A stretch of DNA of 64,000 nt from Pseudomonas paraeruginosa PA7 (GTDB taxonomy: Bacteria; Pseudomonadota; Gammaproteobacteria; Pseudomonadales; Pseudomonadaceae), in contig NC_009656.1 in the NCBI RefSeq assembly GCF_000017205.1, forward strand, positions 5,820,501 through 5,884,500, in the 5' to 3' direction. The position numbers were made by a program, and so were the translations under genes. This document shows positions 7,390-18,470 of the stretch, piece by piece. The stretch's first letter is position 1. Each line of letters opens with the position of its first letter. The notes under the pieces are model-generated. The model worked only from the letters and a program-made list of their open reading frames with translations, had not been told where the DNA came from and did not search any database.

Positions 7390-10106
7390 GACTTGGCCTT
7401 ACGTTTGCGTGCCCCGGTCGCTGCCGGAGCGCTATCGGCCTTCGGCTTGGAAGGCCCCTTGCGATGCTTGGTCGGTTTCCCCGGCTTGGCGGCAGCAGGC
7501 TTGCCGCCCCTGGCCTTGCCCTTGGCGTTCTTGCCGGCCGGGGCGGCCTTGCCCTTCTTCCCACCCTTGTCCTTGCCGCCGCTGTCGCCGACACGCGCCT
7601 CGGCGAGCAGAGCCTTCTTCACTTCGCGACTCTTGCGTACGTCGGTGTTGCCGAGCATCTCCGCGGCCTGGGCCAGCAGTTCCGGCGCCACCGGCGGCAG
7701 CGCCTGCACCTTGCCGGCCTTGCGTCGCGGCACCACCGCGGCGTCAGGACTGGCCAGCGCAGGCTCCAGGTCGACCTCGGGCACGGAGGCACCCTTGCGC
7801 CCCTTCGGCGCCTTGCCGGCATTCGCCGACTTGTCGCCATTGCGCTTCTTGCGTCCGATCGGCGCGCTCAGCACGTTCCCGGCCAGCTCGAAATCGATCT
7901 TCCGTTCGTCCAGGTCGACCCGCGCCACTACCACTTCCGTGGTGTCGCCGAGACGGAAGCTGCGCCCGGTGCGTTCACCGCTGAGGCGATGGTGCACGGC
8001 GTCGAAATGATAGTAGTCGCCGGGCAACGCGGTCACATGCACCAGACCTTCGACGAAGATATCGGTCAGCTCGACGAACAGGCCGAAACCGGTGACGGCG
8101 GTGATTACGCCAGGGAAGGTCTCGCCGACCCGCTCGCGCATGTATTCGCATTTCAGCCAGTTGGTCACGTCGCGGGTCGCCTCGTCGGCACGCCGCTCGG
8201 TCATCGAGCACTGCTCGCCCAACTGGTCCAGGCGCAATTCGTCGTACGGATAGATGCGCGCCTTGGGCATGCTTGCCGCACCGGCCCGCTGCACGTGCGG
8301 AGTCTCCACCTTGGAGCGGATCACGCTGCGGATCGCGCGGTGCACCAGCAGGTCGGGGTAGCGCCGGATCGGCGAGGTGAAGTGGGTGTAGGCGTCATAG
8401 TTGAGGCCGAAGTGGCCATTGTTGTCCGGGCTGTACATCGCCTGGCTGAGCGAACGCAGCATGACCGTCTGGATCAGGCGGAAGTCGGCGCGGTCGCGGA
8501 TCTTCTCCAGCAATTCCTGGTAGTCGCCCGGGGTCGGCGCGGCCTTGCCGCGACCCAGGCTGAGCCCCAGCTCACCGAGGAACTGGCGCAGGTTGTTGAG
8601 TTTCTCCTGGGGCGGGCCGTCGTGCACCCGGTACAGCGACGGAATGCCGTGCTTCTGCAGGAAGCGCGCGGTCGCCACGTTGGCGCAGAGCATGCATTCC
8701 TCGATCAGACGGTGCGCGTCGTTGCGCTGGGTCGGGCGGATTTCCGAGATCTTCCGGTCGGCGCCGAAGACGATGCGGGTCTCCTGGGTCTCGAAATCGA
8801 TCGCGCCGCGCACGTGACGACCGGCCAGCAGGGCCTTGTACAGCGCGTAGAGTTGCTGCAGATGCGGCACCACCCCGGGCAACTGCTGGCGCAGGTTCTC
8901 GGCCTCGACGCTGTCGGGACGCTCGAGCAACTGGCTGACCTTGGTGTAGGTCAGGCGCGCATGGGAGTGGATCACCGCTTCGTAGAACTGGTAGCCGGTG
9001 AGCTTGCCGGCCTTGGACAGGGTCATCTCGCAGACCATGGCCAGGCGGTCGACCAGCGGATTCAGCGAGCAGAGGCCGTTGGACAGCACTTCCGGCAGCA
9101 TCGGGATCACCCGCTCGGGGAAGTACACCGAGTTGCCGCGCCTGGCCGCCTCCTCGTCCAGCGCCGAGCCGACCTTCACATAATGCGAGACGTCGGCGAT
9201 CGCCACGAACAGGCGCCAGCCGCCGCCACGCCTGGACTCGGCGTACACGGCGTCGTCGAAGTCGCGGGCGTCCTCGCCATCGATGGTGACGAACGGCACC
9301 TGACGCAGGTCGATGCGCTTCTGCTTGTCCTTCTCCGCCACTTCCGGCTTGAGCCTGGCCGCTTCCTTCTCCACCGCGGCCGGCCACACGTGCGGAATGT
9401 CGTAGCTGCGCAGGGCGACCTCGATTTCCATGCCCGGCGCCATGTAGTCGCCGAGCACCTCGACAATCTCGCCCTGAGCCTGGCGATGGATGCTCGGCCA
9501 CTGCTCGATGCGCACCTGGACGAACTGGTTGTGCCTGGCCTTGCCAGTCTTGCCCGGCGGGATCAGGACTTCCTGCTGGATCTTCGGATTGTCCGCGACC
9601 ACCACGCCGATGCCGCTTTCCTCGAAGTAGCGGCCGACCACGATCTCGTGGGCACGCTCGATCACCTCGACCAACTGGCCTTCGCGGCGGCCGCGGCGAT
9701 CGTGGCCGGACACCCGGGCCAGGGCACGGTCGCCGTCGAACACCAGACGCATCTGGGTCGGGCTGAGGAACAGGTCGTCGCTGCCATCGTCGGGAATGAG
9801 GAAGCCGAAGCCGTCACGGTGCCCGCTGATGCGGCCGCGGATCAGGTCCAGCTTGTCCACCGGCGCATAGGCACCGCGACGTGTATAGATAAGCTGCCCG
9901 TCGCGTTCCATGGCACGCAGGCGTCGACGCAGGGCTTCTTCCGGCTCCTCGCCGGCGAGCCCGAACTCGTCGAGTAGCTGGGAACGGGTCGCCGGGGCGC
10001 CTCGCTCGGCCAGATGAGCCAGGATCAGTTCCCGGCTGGGAATGGGGTTTTCGTACTTTTCCGCTTCGCGAGCGGCCTCGGGATCGAGGTTTTGCCAATC
10101 GGCCAT
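7386..10106 (-). CDS. rnr: Ribonuclease R
   Basis: Processive 3'-5' exoribonuclease able to degrade structured RNA. The 906-residue protein has an N-terminal winged-helix region, cold-shock domains, the RNB catalytic domain, an S1 domain (FPGVITAVTGFGLFVEL, around residue 660) and a long Lys/Ala/Gly-rich C-terminal tail of about 170 residues. The RNB metal-binding aspartates are visible in DGEDARDFDDAVY, about residues 273-285. The basic tail is longer than in E. coli and of low complexity. It is followed by rlmB with a 4-base overlap. Confidence 0.95.
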   Translation of the reverse strand: MADWQNLDPEAAREAEKYENPIPSRELILAHLAERGAPATRSQLLDEFGLAGEEPEEALRRRLRAMERDGQLIYTRRGAYAPVDKLDLIRGRISGHRDGFGFLIPDDGSDDLFLSPTQMRLVFDGDRALARVSGHDRRGRREGQLVEVIERAHEIVVGRYFEESGIGVVVADNPKIQQEVLIPPGKTGKARHNQFVQVRIEQWPSIHRQAQGEIVEVLGDYMAPGMEIEVALRSYDIPHVWPAAVEKEAARLKPEVAEKDKQKRIDLRQVPFVTIDGEDARDFDDAVYAESRRGGGWRLFVAIADVSHYVKVGSALDEEAARRGNSVYFPERVIPMLPEVLSNGLCSLNPLVDRLAMVCEMTLSKAGKLTGYQFYEAVIHSHARLTYTKVSQLLERPDSVEAENLRQQLPGVVPHLQQLYALYKALLAGRHVRGAIDFETQETRIVFGADRKISEIRPTQRNDAHRLIEECMLCANVATARFLQKHGIPSLYRVHDGPPQEKLNNLRQFLGELGLSLGRGKAAPTPGDYQELLEKIRDRADFRLIQTVMLRSLSQAMYSPDNNGHFGLNYDAYTHFTSPIRRYPDLLVHRAIRSVIRSKVETPHVQRAGAASMPKARIYPYDELRLDQLGEQCSMTERRADEATRDVTNWLKCEYMRERVGETFPGVITAVTGFGLFVELTDIFVEGLVHVTALPGDYYHFDAVHHRLSGERTGRSFRLGDTTEVVVARVDLDERKIDFELAGNVLSAPIGRKKRNGDKSANAGKAPKGRKGASVPEVDLEPALASPDAAVVPRRKAGKVQALPPVAPELLAQAAEMLGNTDVRKSREVKKALLAEARVGDSGGKDKGGKKGKAAPAGKNAKGKARGGKPAAAKPGKPTKHRKGPSKPKADSAPAATGARKRKAKS

Positions 10107-10156
10107 TAGAGGTAGGTCACCTTTTCTTCTTTAGCGTTCGCTGCCATTGCTCTATT

Positions 10157-10174
10157 GAAGCGCGAAAACGCTTC
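10157..10174. repeat. Short inverted repeat upstream of rnr
   Basis: gaagcg and cgcttc flank a 6-base loop about 50 bases before the rnr start. It could be a leader hairpin; no function is assigned. Confidence 0.3.
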
Positions 10175-10218
10175 GTCGGTCAGCTTCGGCAGCAGAATAA
10201 TTTTTATCGCATCAGGGG

Positions 10219-10247
10219 TTTACAAGCACAATGCGTACTCGTATAGT
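10219..10247 (+). promoter_or_regulatory. Strong sigma-70 promoter of the tRNA-Leu pair
   Basis: TTTACA (10219-10224), an exact 17-base spacer, and TATAGT (10242-10247), followed by a GC-rich discriminator (tcgcgccc) typical of growth-rate-controlled stable-RNA promoters. It reads into the two tRNA genes. Confidence 0.8.
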
Positions 10248-10286
10248 TCGCGCCCACAACGTTGCTGAGACGTTGTAACACGGAAA

Positions 10287-10302
10287 CGATGAGCGATCAT
10301 CG
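10287..10302. repeat. 16-base hairpin repeat, copy 1
   Basis: cgatgagcgatcatcg, a 6-bp stem with a GCGA loop, lies 8 bases before the first tRNA-Leu. An identical copy is at 10493-10508 before the second tRNA, pointing to a tandem duplication that included the 5' flank. Confidence 0.7.
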
Positions 10303-10310
10303 ACTCCAGT

Positions 10311-10397
10311 GCCCAGGTGGCGGAATTGGTAGACGCACTAGGTTCAGGTCCTAGCGGTGGCAACACCGTGGAAGTTCGAGTCTTCTCCTGGGCACCA
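10311..10397 (+). tRNA. tRNA-Leu (CAG), copy 1
   Basis: An 87-nt type II tRNA with encoded CCA. The acceptor stem GCCCAGG pairs with CCTGGGC; D arm; anticodon arm CTAGG-TTCAGGT-CCTAG with anticodon CAG; a long variable arm; and the T arm with GTTCGAGTC. Confidence 0.97.
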
Positions 10398-10492
10398 TAT
10401 TTCAGACAAAGCCAGACATTAGACTGCCTTTGTTTCAGCAGTTCAGCCACTACCAGGCATTGAAACTGCAGCAAGGTTTGCAACATCCAAGT

Positions 10493-10508
10493 CGATGAGC
10501 GATCATCG
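10493..10508. repeat. 16-base hairpin repeat, copy 2
   Basis: Identical to 10287-10302, here 18 bases before the second tRNA-Leu. The spacing to the tRNA differs by ten bases between the two copies. Confidence 0.7.
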
Positions 10509-10526
10509 CACAATGCTGAAAAGCAT

Positions 10527-10613
10527 GCCCAGGTGGCGGAATTGGTAGACGCACTAGGTTCAGGTCCTAGCGGTGGCAACACCGTGGAAGTTCGAGTCTT
10601 CTCCTGGGCACCA
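10527..10613 (+). tRNA. tRNA-Leu (CAG), copy 2
   Basis: Identical over all 87 nt to the copy at 10311-10397, including the encoded CCA. No separate promoter is evident in the 129-base spacer, so both are probably one transcript ended by the hairpin that follows. Confidence 0.97.
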
Positions 10614-10627
10614 TCTTCAAGACAAAC

Positions 10628-10650
10628 AGCCGAGCATCGCTCGGCTTTTT
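10628..10650 (+). terminator. Rho-independent terminator of the tRNA-Leu operon
   Basis: agccgag and ctcggct form a 7-bp stem with a 5-base loop, directly followed by TTTTT. Confidence 0.85.
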
Positions 10651-10715
10651 GTTGTCCGCGCTTTCCCCCTTCGAAGCACACCTCTCCTCCACTCGCCGCT
10701 GCGCCGCCCCGGAAA

Positions 10716-10743
10716 TGAAAACGGGCTGCATGCGCAGCCCGTT
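10716..10743 (-). terminator. Rho-independent terminator of purA
   Basis: A perfect 10-bp stem (aacgggctgc / gcagcccgtt) with an ATGC loop. On the minus strand it runs into a T-rich tract (TTTTCATTT). It lies 24 bases past the purA stop. Confidence 0.8.
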
Positions 10744-10766
10744 CCGTCATCGTCCCGCTATCCGCC

Positions 10767-13296
<2,530 letters not shown>

Positions 13297-13330
13297 TTCG
13301 CCTCTCCCCTTTCAGCCGGGCGGCACATCA

Positions 13331-13516
13331 TCAGTGAATCCAGTAAAGAAGCAGGGTGCCGAGCAGCATGCTGCCCAGCCCCACGAGACGCAGATGACGG
13401 TCGCTCAACCGGCCGATGCCGGAGACCGCCTCGCGCCACTGCCGCGGACACAGGAACGGCAGGATGCCTTCCAGCACCAGTACCAGACAAAACGCGATGC
13501 CGAATTCCTGCCACAT
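13331..13516 (-). CDS. DUF2065 (YjeT-like) small inner-membrane protein
   Basis: A 61-residue protein beginning MWQEFGIAFCLVLVLEG with two hydrophobic helices separated by a basic loop (CPRQWREAVSG). The family is usually found between hflC and purA or hisZ, as here, and has no established function. An upstream in-frame ATG at 13564 would add 16 residues, but that stretch is a rho-independent terminator hairpin, so the shorter start is preferred. Confidence 0.8.
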   Translation of the reverse strand: MWQEFGIAFCLVLVLEGILPFLCPRQWREAVSGIGRLSDRHLRLVGLGSMLLGTLLLYWIH

Positions 13517-13531
13517 GATTCTCGCGGACGC

Positions 13532-13554
13532 AAAAAAGCCGGGATTTCCCGGCT
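13532..13554 (-). terminator. Rho-independent terminator downstream of hflC
   Basis: agccggg and cccggct form a 7-bp stem with a 4-base loop, followed on the minus strand by TTTTTT. It ends hflKC transcription 15 bases before the DUF2065 start codon. Confidence 0.75.
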
Positions 13555-13572
13555 GGCTCATCATAACACGAT

Positions 13573-13604
13573 TTCTCCGACGGGCGCTGCCGCCCGCCGG
13601 AGAA
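13573..13604 (-). other. Long hairpin just after hflC
   Basis: ttctccg/cggagaa plus cgggcg/cgcccg with one mismatch make a near-perfect 14-step stem with a CTGC loop, 7 bases past the hflC stop. It has no U-tract, so it may protect the 3' end of hflC mRNA upstream of the true terminator. Confidence 0.5.
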
Positions 13605-13611
13605 CCGCGGA

Positions 13612-14481
13612 TTACTTGTTGGCCTTGTTCAGGTAGCGGAAGAACTCGCTGCTCGGATCGAGCACCAGCACGTCGCGCTTCTCGGCGAAGCTCTCGCGAT
13701 AGGCCTTCAGGCTCCGGTAGAACGCGTAGAACTCCGGATCCTGGTTGTAGGCCTTGGCGTAGATCGCGGCAGCCTTGGAGTCCCCGTCACCGCGGGTCTC
13801 TTCCGACTCGCGATAGGCCTCGGCGACGATCACCCGGCGCTGGCGGTCGGCGTCGGCGCGAATGCCTTCGGCCAGTTCGCGACCCTTGGCACGGTGCTCG
13901 CGGGCCTCGCGCTCACGCTCGGTGCTCATCCGCTCGAAGACGCTGCGGTTGACTTCCTTCGGCAGGTCGATGGCCTTGACCCGCACGTCGATCACCTCGA
14001 TACCCAGCTCCTTCTGCGCCATGCGATTCAGCGACGCGGTGATGTCGCCCATCAGCGCATCGCGCTCGCCGGACACCACTTCGTGCAGGGTACGCTTGCC
14101 GAACTGGTCGCGCAGGCCCGCCTCCAGGCGCCGCGACAGACGCTCGTCGGCGATCTGCTTGAGACCCGAGGTCGCGGTGTAGAAGCGCTCGGCGTCCGCC
14201 ACCCGCCACTTGGCATAGGCATCAACCATCACCGCCTTCTTCTCCAGGGTCAGGAAGCGCTGGGTCGGGGCGTCCAGGGTCAGCAGGCGGGCATCGAACT
14301 TGCGCACCTGGTTGACGTACGGGATCTTGAAATGCAGGCCCGGCTTGACGTCGGACTCGACCACCCGGCCGAAGCGCAGCATGACCGCGCGCTCGGTCTG
14401 CTGGACCACGTAGACGCTGTTCCACAGCACGATGGCGGCGACGACACCGACGATCAGAGCGATCAAAGACTTGTTGCCCAT
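13612..14481 (-). CDS. hflC: HflC, SPFH-domain regulator of FtsH protease
   Basis: Inner-membrane protein with one N-terminal anchor (IALIVGVVAAIVLWNSVYVV, residues 7-26) and a large periplasmic SPFH/band 7 domain. With HflK it forms the cage around FtsH. The 289 residues show the family start after the anchor (QQTERAVMLRFGRV) and a C-terminal coiled coil rich in R, E and A. Its ATG shares one base with the hflK stop. Confidence 0.95.
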   Translation of the reverse strand: MGNKSLIALIVGVVAAIVLWNSVYVVQQTERAVMLRFGRVVESDVKPGLHFKIPYVNQVRKFDARLLTLDAPTQRFLTLEKKAVMVDAYAKWRVADAERFYTATSGLKQIADERLSRRLEAGLRDQFGKRTLHEVVSGERDALMGDITASLNRMAQKELGIEVIDVRVKAIDLPKEVNRSVFERMSTEREREAREHRAKGRELAEGIRADADRQRRVIVAEAYRESEETRGDGDSKAAAIYAKAYNQDPEFYAFYRSLKAYRESFAEKRDVLVLDPSSEFFRYLNKANK

Positions 14482-15680
14482 CAGCGGCTCTCCCTCGTAC
14501 GCGCGTCTTGCTGGCGCAGGTCGTTGACGATCCGCGAACCCAGGTCCGAAGCGCTGGCGCTGCCACCACCGGTGGAGGCGCCGGCACCCGCTGCGGGAGC
14601 GGCGTTACGACCATCGATCATCTTGTCCAGCGGCAGGTAGAGCAGGTTGTTCTGCCCCTGCTGGCCGGTCACCAGCACCTTGCTGGTCTGGCTGAAGACT
14701 TCCTGCATGGTATCCAGGTACAGGCGCTCGCGCGTCACTTCCGGCGCCTTGCGGTACTCGACCAGCAGCTTGGAGAAGCGGTCCGCCTCACCCTGGGCGC
14801 GGGAGATCACTTCGTCGCGGTAGCCGTTGGCCTCCTCGATGATGCGCTGCGCCTGGCCGCGCGCTTCCGGCACCACGCCGTTGGCATAGGCCTCGGCCTG
14901 GTTCTTCTCGCGCTGCTCGTCCTCGCGGGCGCGGATCACGTCGTCGAACGCTTCCTGCACCTCGCGCGGAGCCTGGGCGCTCTGGATGTTCACCTGGGTC
15001 ACGGTGATACCGGTCTTGTAGGTATCCAGGAAGCGCTGCAGGCGCTCGCGCACCTCGGTCGCCATCTGCTCGCGGCCTTCGGTGAGGATCCGGTCCATGG
15101 TGGTGGAGCCGGCGACATGCCGCAGCGCGCTCTCGGTCGCCTGCTGCAGGCTGACCTCGGGCTGGTCGACGTTGAGCACGAAGTCCTGCAGGTTGCTGAT
15201 CTTGTACTGCACGGTCAGCGGCACCTCGACGATGTTCTCGTCCTCGGTGAGCATCTGCCCCTGCTTGCTGTACGCACGCTCGCGGGTGACGTTCTCCTGG
15301 AAGCGCTTGTCGATCGGCGGGAAGTAGAAGTTCAGGCCGGGACCGACCGTCTCGTAGTACTTGCCGAAGCGCAGGATGACCGCCTGCTCCTGCTCGTCCA
15401 CCACATAGATGGCGTTGTACAGCCAGAGCACGGCGAGGATCGCCAGGCCGATGCCGAACAGGCCCAGGCCACCGCCCTTGCCGCCGGAACCGGAGCCGGA
15501 GCCGTTGCCACTGCGTTTTTTTCCACCGAACAGCCCGTTCAGGCTGTCCTGAAGCTTGCGGAAAGCCTCATCCAGGTCGGGCGGCCCCTTGCGGTCACCA
15601 CCGCCGCCACCACCGCGGCGGCCTCCCCACGGGTCTCGATCGTTGTTGTTCGAGTTGTCACCCGGCTCGTTCCAAGCCAT
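14481..15680 (-). CDS. hflK: HflK, SPFH-domain partner of HflC
   Basis: Forms the HflKC complex that controls FtsH. The start at 15680 (MAWNEPGDN) follows GGAG by seven bases and gives 399 residues. The N-terminal 70 residues are a low-complexity Gly/Asn/Asp-rich cytoplasmic tail with GSGSGSGGKGGG, followed by one membrane segment and an SPFH domain (DEQEQAVILRFGKY). The C-terminal end is again Gly/Ala/Ser-rich. The hflX-hflK-hflC order is the classical hfl operon. Confidence 0.95.
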   Translation of the reverse strand: MAWNEPGDNSNNNDRDPWGGRRGGGGGGDRKGPPDLDEAFRKLQDSLNGLFGGKKRSGNGSGSGSGGKGGGLGLFGIGLAILAVLWLYNAIYVVDEQEQAVILRFGKYYETVGPGLNFYFPPIDKRFQENVTRERAYSKQGQMLTEDENIVEVPLTVQYKISNLQDFVLNVDQPEVSLQQATESALRHVAGSTTMDRILTEGREQMATEVRERLQRFLDTYKTGITVTQVNIQSAQAPREVQEAFDDVIRAREDEQREKNQAEAYANGVVPEARGQAQRIIEEANGYRDEVISRAQGEADRFSKLLVEYRKAPEVTRERLYLDTMQEVFSQTSKVLVTGQQGQNNLLYLPLDKMIDGRNAAPAAGAGASTGGGSASASDLGSRIVNDLRQQDARTRESR

Positions 15681-15774
15681 AGCGCTCTCCATCTAGTAAC
15701 GCGAAACGCGCCTGCGGCGCGGCCACCCATGCTACCGAATGCCCTGCCCGCTGCCAAAAGCAGCGATACGGGCT

Positions 15775-17076
15775 TTATTGCAAAGTGTGTTGCGCAACGA
15801 ACTCCGCCGGCTGCCAACCTGCGCGGCTCGCCAGGCGATTCAACTCGGCCCGCGGCAGGCGCACCTGCAGCAGGGTACAACCTTCCTCATCGTGCGCCTC
15901 GGACTGCACCGCGCCCAGCTCGAACAGCTGGGCGCGCAGGCGCCCGAGCCGCTGGGGCAGGCGCAAGGTACCGACGAACAGGTCCTCGCCGAGCAGCTCG
16001 GCGATGGCCTGACGCAGCAGGTCGAGGCCTTCGCCGGTCTGCGCCGACAGCCAGACGCGCACCGGCTTGCCGGCATCGTCGCGCTGGATGTGCGGTTCGA
16101 CCGAGGGTAGCAGGTCGACCTTGTTATAGACCTCGAGCATCGGCAGTTCGTTGGCGCCGATCTCGCCGAGCACCGCCAGCACCTGCTCGATCTGCGCGTC
16201 CCGCTCGGGCTCGTGGGCATCGATCACGTGCAGGAGGAGGTCGGCATTGCTCGATTCCTCCAGCGTAGCGCGGAAGGCCTCCACCAGCTTGTGCGGCAGG
16301 TGGCGGATGAAACCCACCGTGTCGGCCAGCACCACCGGCCCGAGGTCGTCCAGCTGCAGGCGACGCAGGGTCGGGTCGAGGGTGGCGAACAACTGGTTGG
16401 CGGCGTACACCTCGGACGAGGTGAGCGCATTGAACAGGGTCGACTTGCCGGCGTTGGTATAGCCGACCAGCGATACCGCCGGGATGTCCGCACGCTTGCG
16501 CCCACGGCGGGCCTGCTCGCGCTGGCTGCGGACCTTCTCCAGGCGCTGCTTGATCTGGCGGATGCGCACGCGCAACAGGCGCCGGTCGGTCTCCAGCTGG
16601 GTTTCACCCGGTCCGCGCAGGCCGATACCGCCCTTCTGCCGTTCGAGGTGGGTCCAGCCGCGGACCAGCCGCGTGCTCATGTGCTCCAGCTGCGCCAGTT
16701 CCACCTGCAACTTGCCTTCGTGGGTCCGCGCGCGCTGGGCGAAGATATCGAGGATCAGCCCGGTCCGGTCGAGCACGCGACATTCGAACGCACGCTCGAG
16801 ATTGCGCTCCTGGCTGGGCGTCAGGGTGTGGTTGAAAATCACCAGCTCGACGTTCTCGGCCTTGACCAGGTCGTGCAGTTCCTCGACCTTGCCACTGCCG
16901 ATGAGATACTTGGCGCTCGGCTGATGGCGGGACACGCTGACGAATGCCACCGTTTCCGCGCCGGCCGAACGCACCAGTTCCTGGAACTCCTGCGGATCTT
17001 CGCGCGCCTCGGGGTTCTGCCCTTCCAGATGCACCAGAACAGCCTGTTCCCCACCACCTGGGCGCTCAAAGAACAA
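15775..17076 (-). CDS. hflX: Ribosome-associated GTPase HflX
   Basis: Heat-shock GTPase that splits stalled ribosomes. The 433 residues comprise an N-terminal nucleotide-binding HflX domain (YLIGSGKVEEL), a linker helix, and a GTPase domain with G1 GYTNAGKST, G3 DTVGF and G4 NKVD. The start is a TTG: the only start that lines up with family N-termini is TTG at 17076, preceded by GGGAG six bases upstream. It lies 12 bases after the hfq stop. Confidence 0.94.
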   Translation of the reverse strand: MFFERPGGGEQAVLVHLEGQNPEAREDPQEFQELVRSAGAETVAFVSVSRHQPSAKYLIGSGKVEELHDLVKAENVELVIFNHTLTPSQERNLERAFECRVLDRTGLILDIFAQRARTHEGKLQVELAQLEHMSTRLVRGWTHLERQKGGIGLRGPGETQLETDRRLLRVRIRQIKQRLEKVRSQREQARRGRKRADIPAVSLVGYTNAGKSTLFNALTSSEVYAANQLFATLDPTLRRLQLDDLGPVVLADTVGFIRHLPHKLVEAFRATLEESSNADLLLHVIDAHEPERDAQIEQVLAVLGEIGANELPMLEVYNKVDLLPSVEPHIQRDDAGKPVRVWLSAQTGEGLDLLRQAIAELLGEDLFVGTLRLPQRLGRLRAQLFELGAVQSEAHDEEGCTLLQVRLPRAELNRLASRAGWQPAEFVAQHTLQ

Positions 17077-17088
17077 AGCGGACTCCCG

Positions 17089-17442
<354 letters not shown>

Positions 17443-18414
17443 TCAGGCCAATATGGAGACCGTTTTCAGGTATTTCAAGGCACGCGGCAGATTGTCACCT
17501 GCTAGGCTGTCCATCCAGTGTAGATGGCTCCAGCTTCGCAGCCAGGTGAACTGGCGCTTGGCCAACTGGCGGGTTGCGATGATGCCGCGCTCGGTCATTT
17601 CAGCGTAGGACAGCTTGCCGTCCAGGTAATCCCACACCTGACGGTAACCCACGGCTCTAATAGACGGTAATCCTGCATGCAAGTCACTTCTGGCATGCAG
17701 TGCTTCGACCTCGGCGATGAAACCCTGTTCCAGCATCTGGCGAAAACGCTGCGCAATCCGCGCGTGCAACACCTGGCGCTGCTCGGGAGCAATCGCCAGC
17801 TGGGCGACAGTATACGGCAATTGATTCCTGCCTGACGCGTCAAAATCCGCCTTTTCAGCGCTTTGCCGGCGACGCAGTTCGCTCATCGACACGCCGCCGA
17901 CGCGATAGACCTCCAGCGCCCGCATCAGCCGTTGCGGATCGTTGGGATGGATTCGCGCGGCCGACTCCGGGTCGACCTCGGCGAGTTGCCGATGCAGCGC
18001 CTCCCAGCCTTCGGCCCGGGCCTCGGCCTCGAGCGCGGCGCGCACCTCGGGATCGGCACCGGGCATGTCGGCCAGGCCTTCGAGCAACGCCTTGTAATAG
18101 AGCATGGTGCCCCCCACCAGCAGGGGAATCCTGCCGCGCGCGGTGGCCTCGGCCATCGCCGCCAGGGCGTCGGCGCGGAATTCGGCGGCCGAATAGCTCT
18201 CGGCCGGGTCGCGGATATCGATCAGGCGGTGCGGATAGCGCGCCAGCAACTCCCGGGAAGGCTTGGCCGTACCGATATCCATGCCGCGGTAGATCAGCGC
18301 CGAGTCGACGCTGATCAGCTCGCAGGGCAGCGCATCGGCCAGCGCCATCGCCAGGTCGGTCTTGCCGGCGGCGGTCGGCCCCATGAGGAAGATGGCGGGA
18401 GGCAGGGAAGGCAT
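17443..18414 (-). CDS. miaA: tRNA dimethylallyltransferase MiaA
   Basis: Transfers dimethylallyl to A37 of tRNAs reading UNN codons. It has 323 residues from [19 protein letters not shown]; the P-loop GPTAAGKT is at 12-19, and [17 protein letters not shown] is the family signature. The frame is open far upstream but overlaps mutL there, so that extension is rejected. It lies between mutL and hfq in the conserved amiB-mutL-miaA-hfq order. Confidence 0.97.
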   Translation of the reverse strand: MPSLPPAIFLMGPTAAGKTDLAMALADALPCELISVDSALIYRGMDIGTAKPSRELLARYPHRLIDIRDPAESYSAAEFRADALAAMAEATARGRIPLLVGGTMLYYKALLEGLADMPGADPEVRAALEAEARAEGWEALHRQLAEVDPESAARIHPNDPQRLMRALEVYRVGGVSMSELRRRQSAEKADFDASGRNQLPYTVAQLAIAPEQRQVLHARIAQRFRQMLEQGFIAEVEALHARSDLHAGLPSIRAVGYRQVWDYLDGKLSYAEMTERGIIATRQLAKRQFTWLRSWSHLHWMDSLAGDNLPRALKYLKTVSILA

Positions 18415-18440
18415 CGGAAAGCTCTTGGACAAAGCGCATA

Positions 18441-18463
18441 GCTTCGGGCTTTGCGCCCGAAGC
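18441..18463 (-). other. Hairpin between mutL and miaA
   Basis: A perfect 8-bp stem (gcttcggg / cccgaagc) with a 7-base loop occupies the short mutL-miaA gap, without a U-tract. It may modulate translation or decay of the two segments. Confidence 0.4.
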
Positions 18464-18470
18464 CGCAAGC

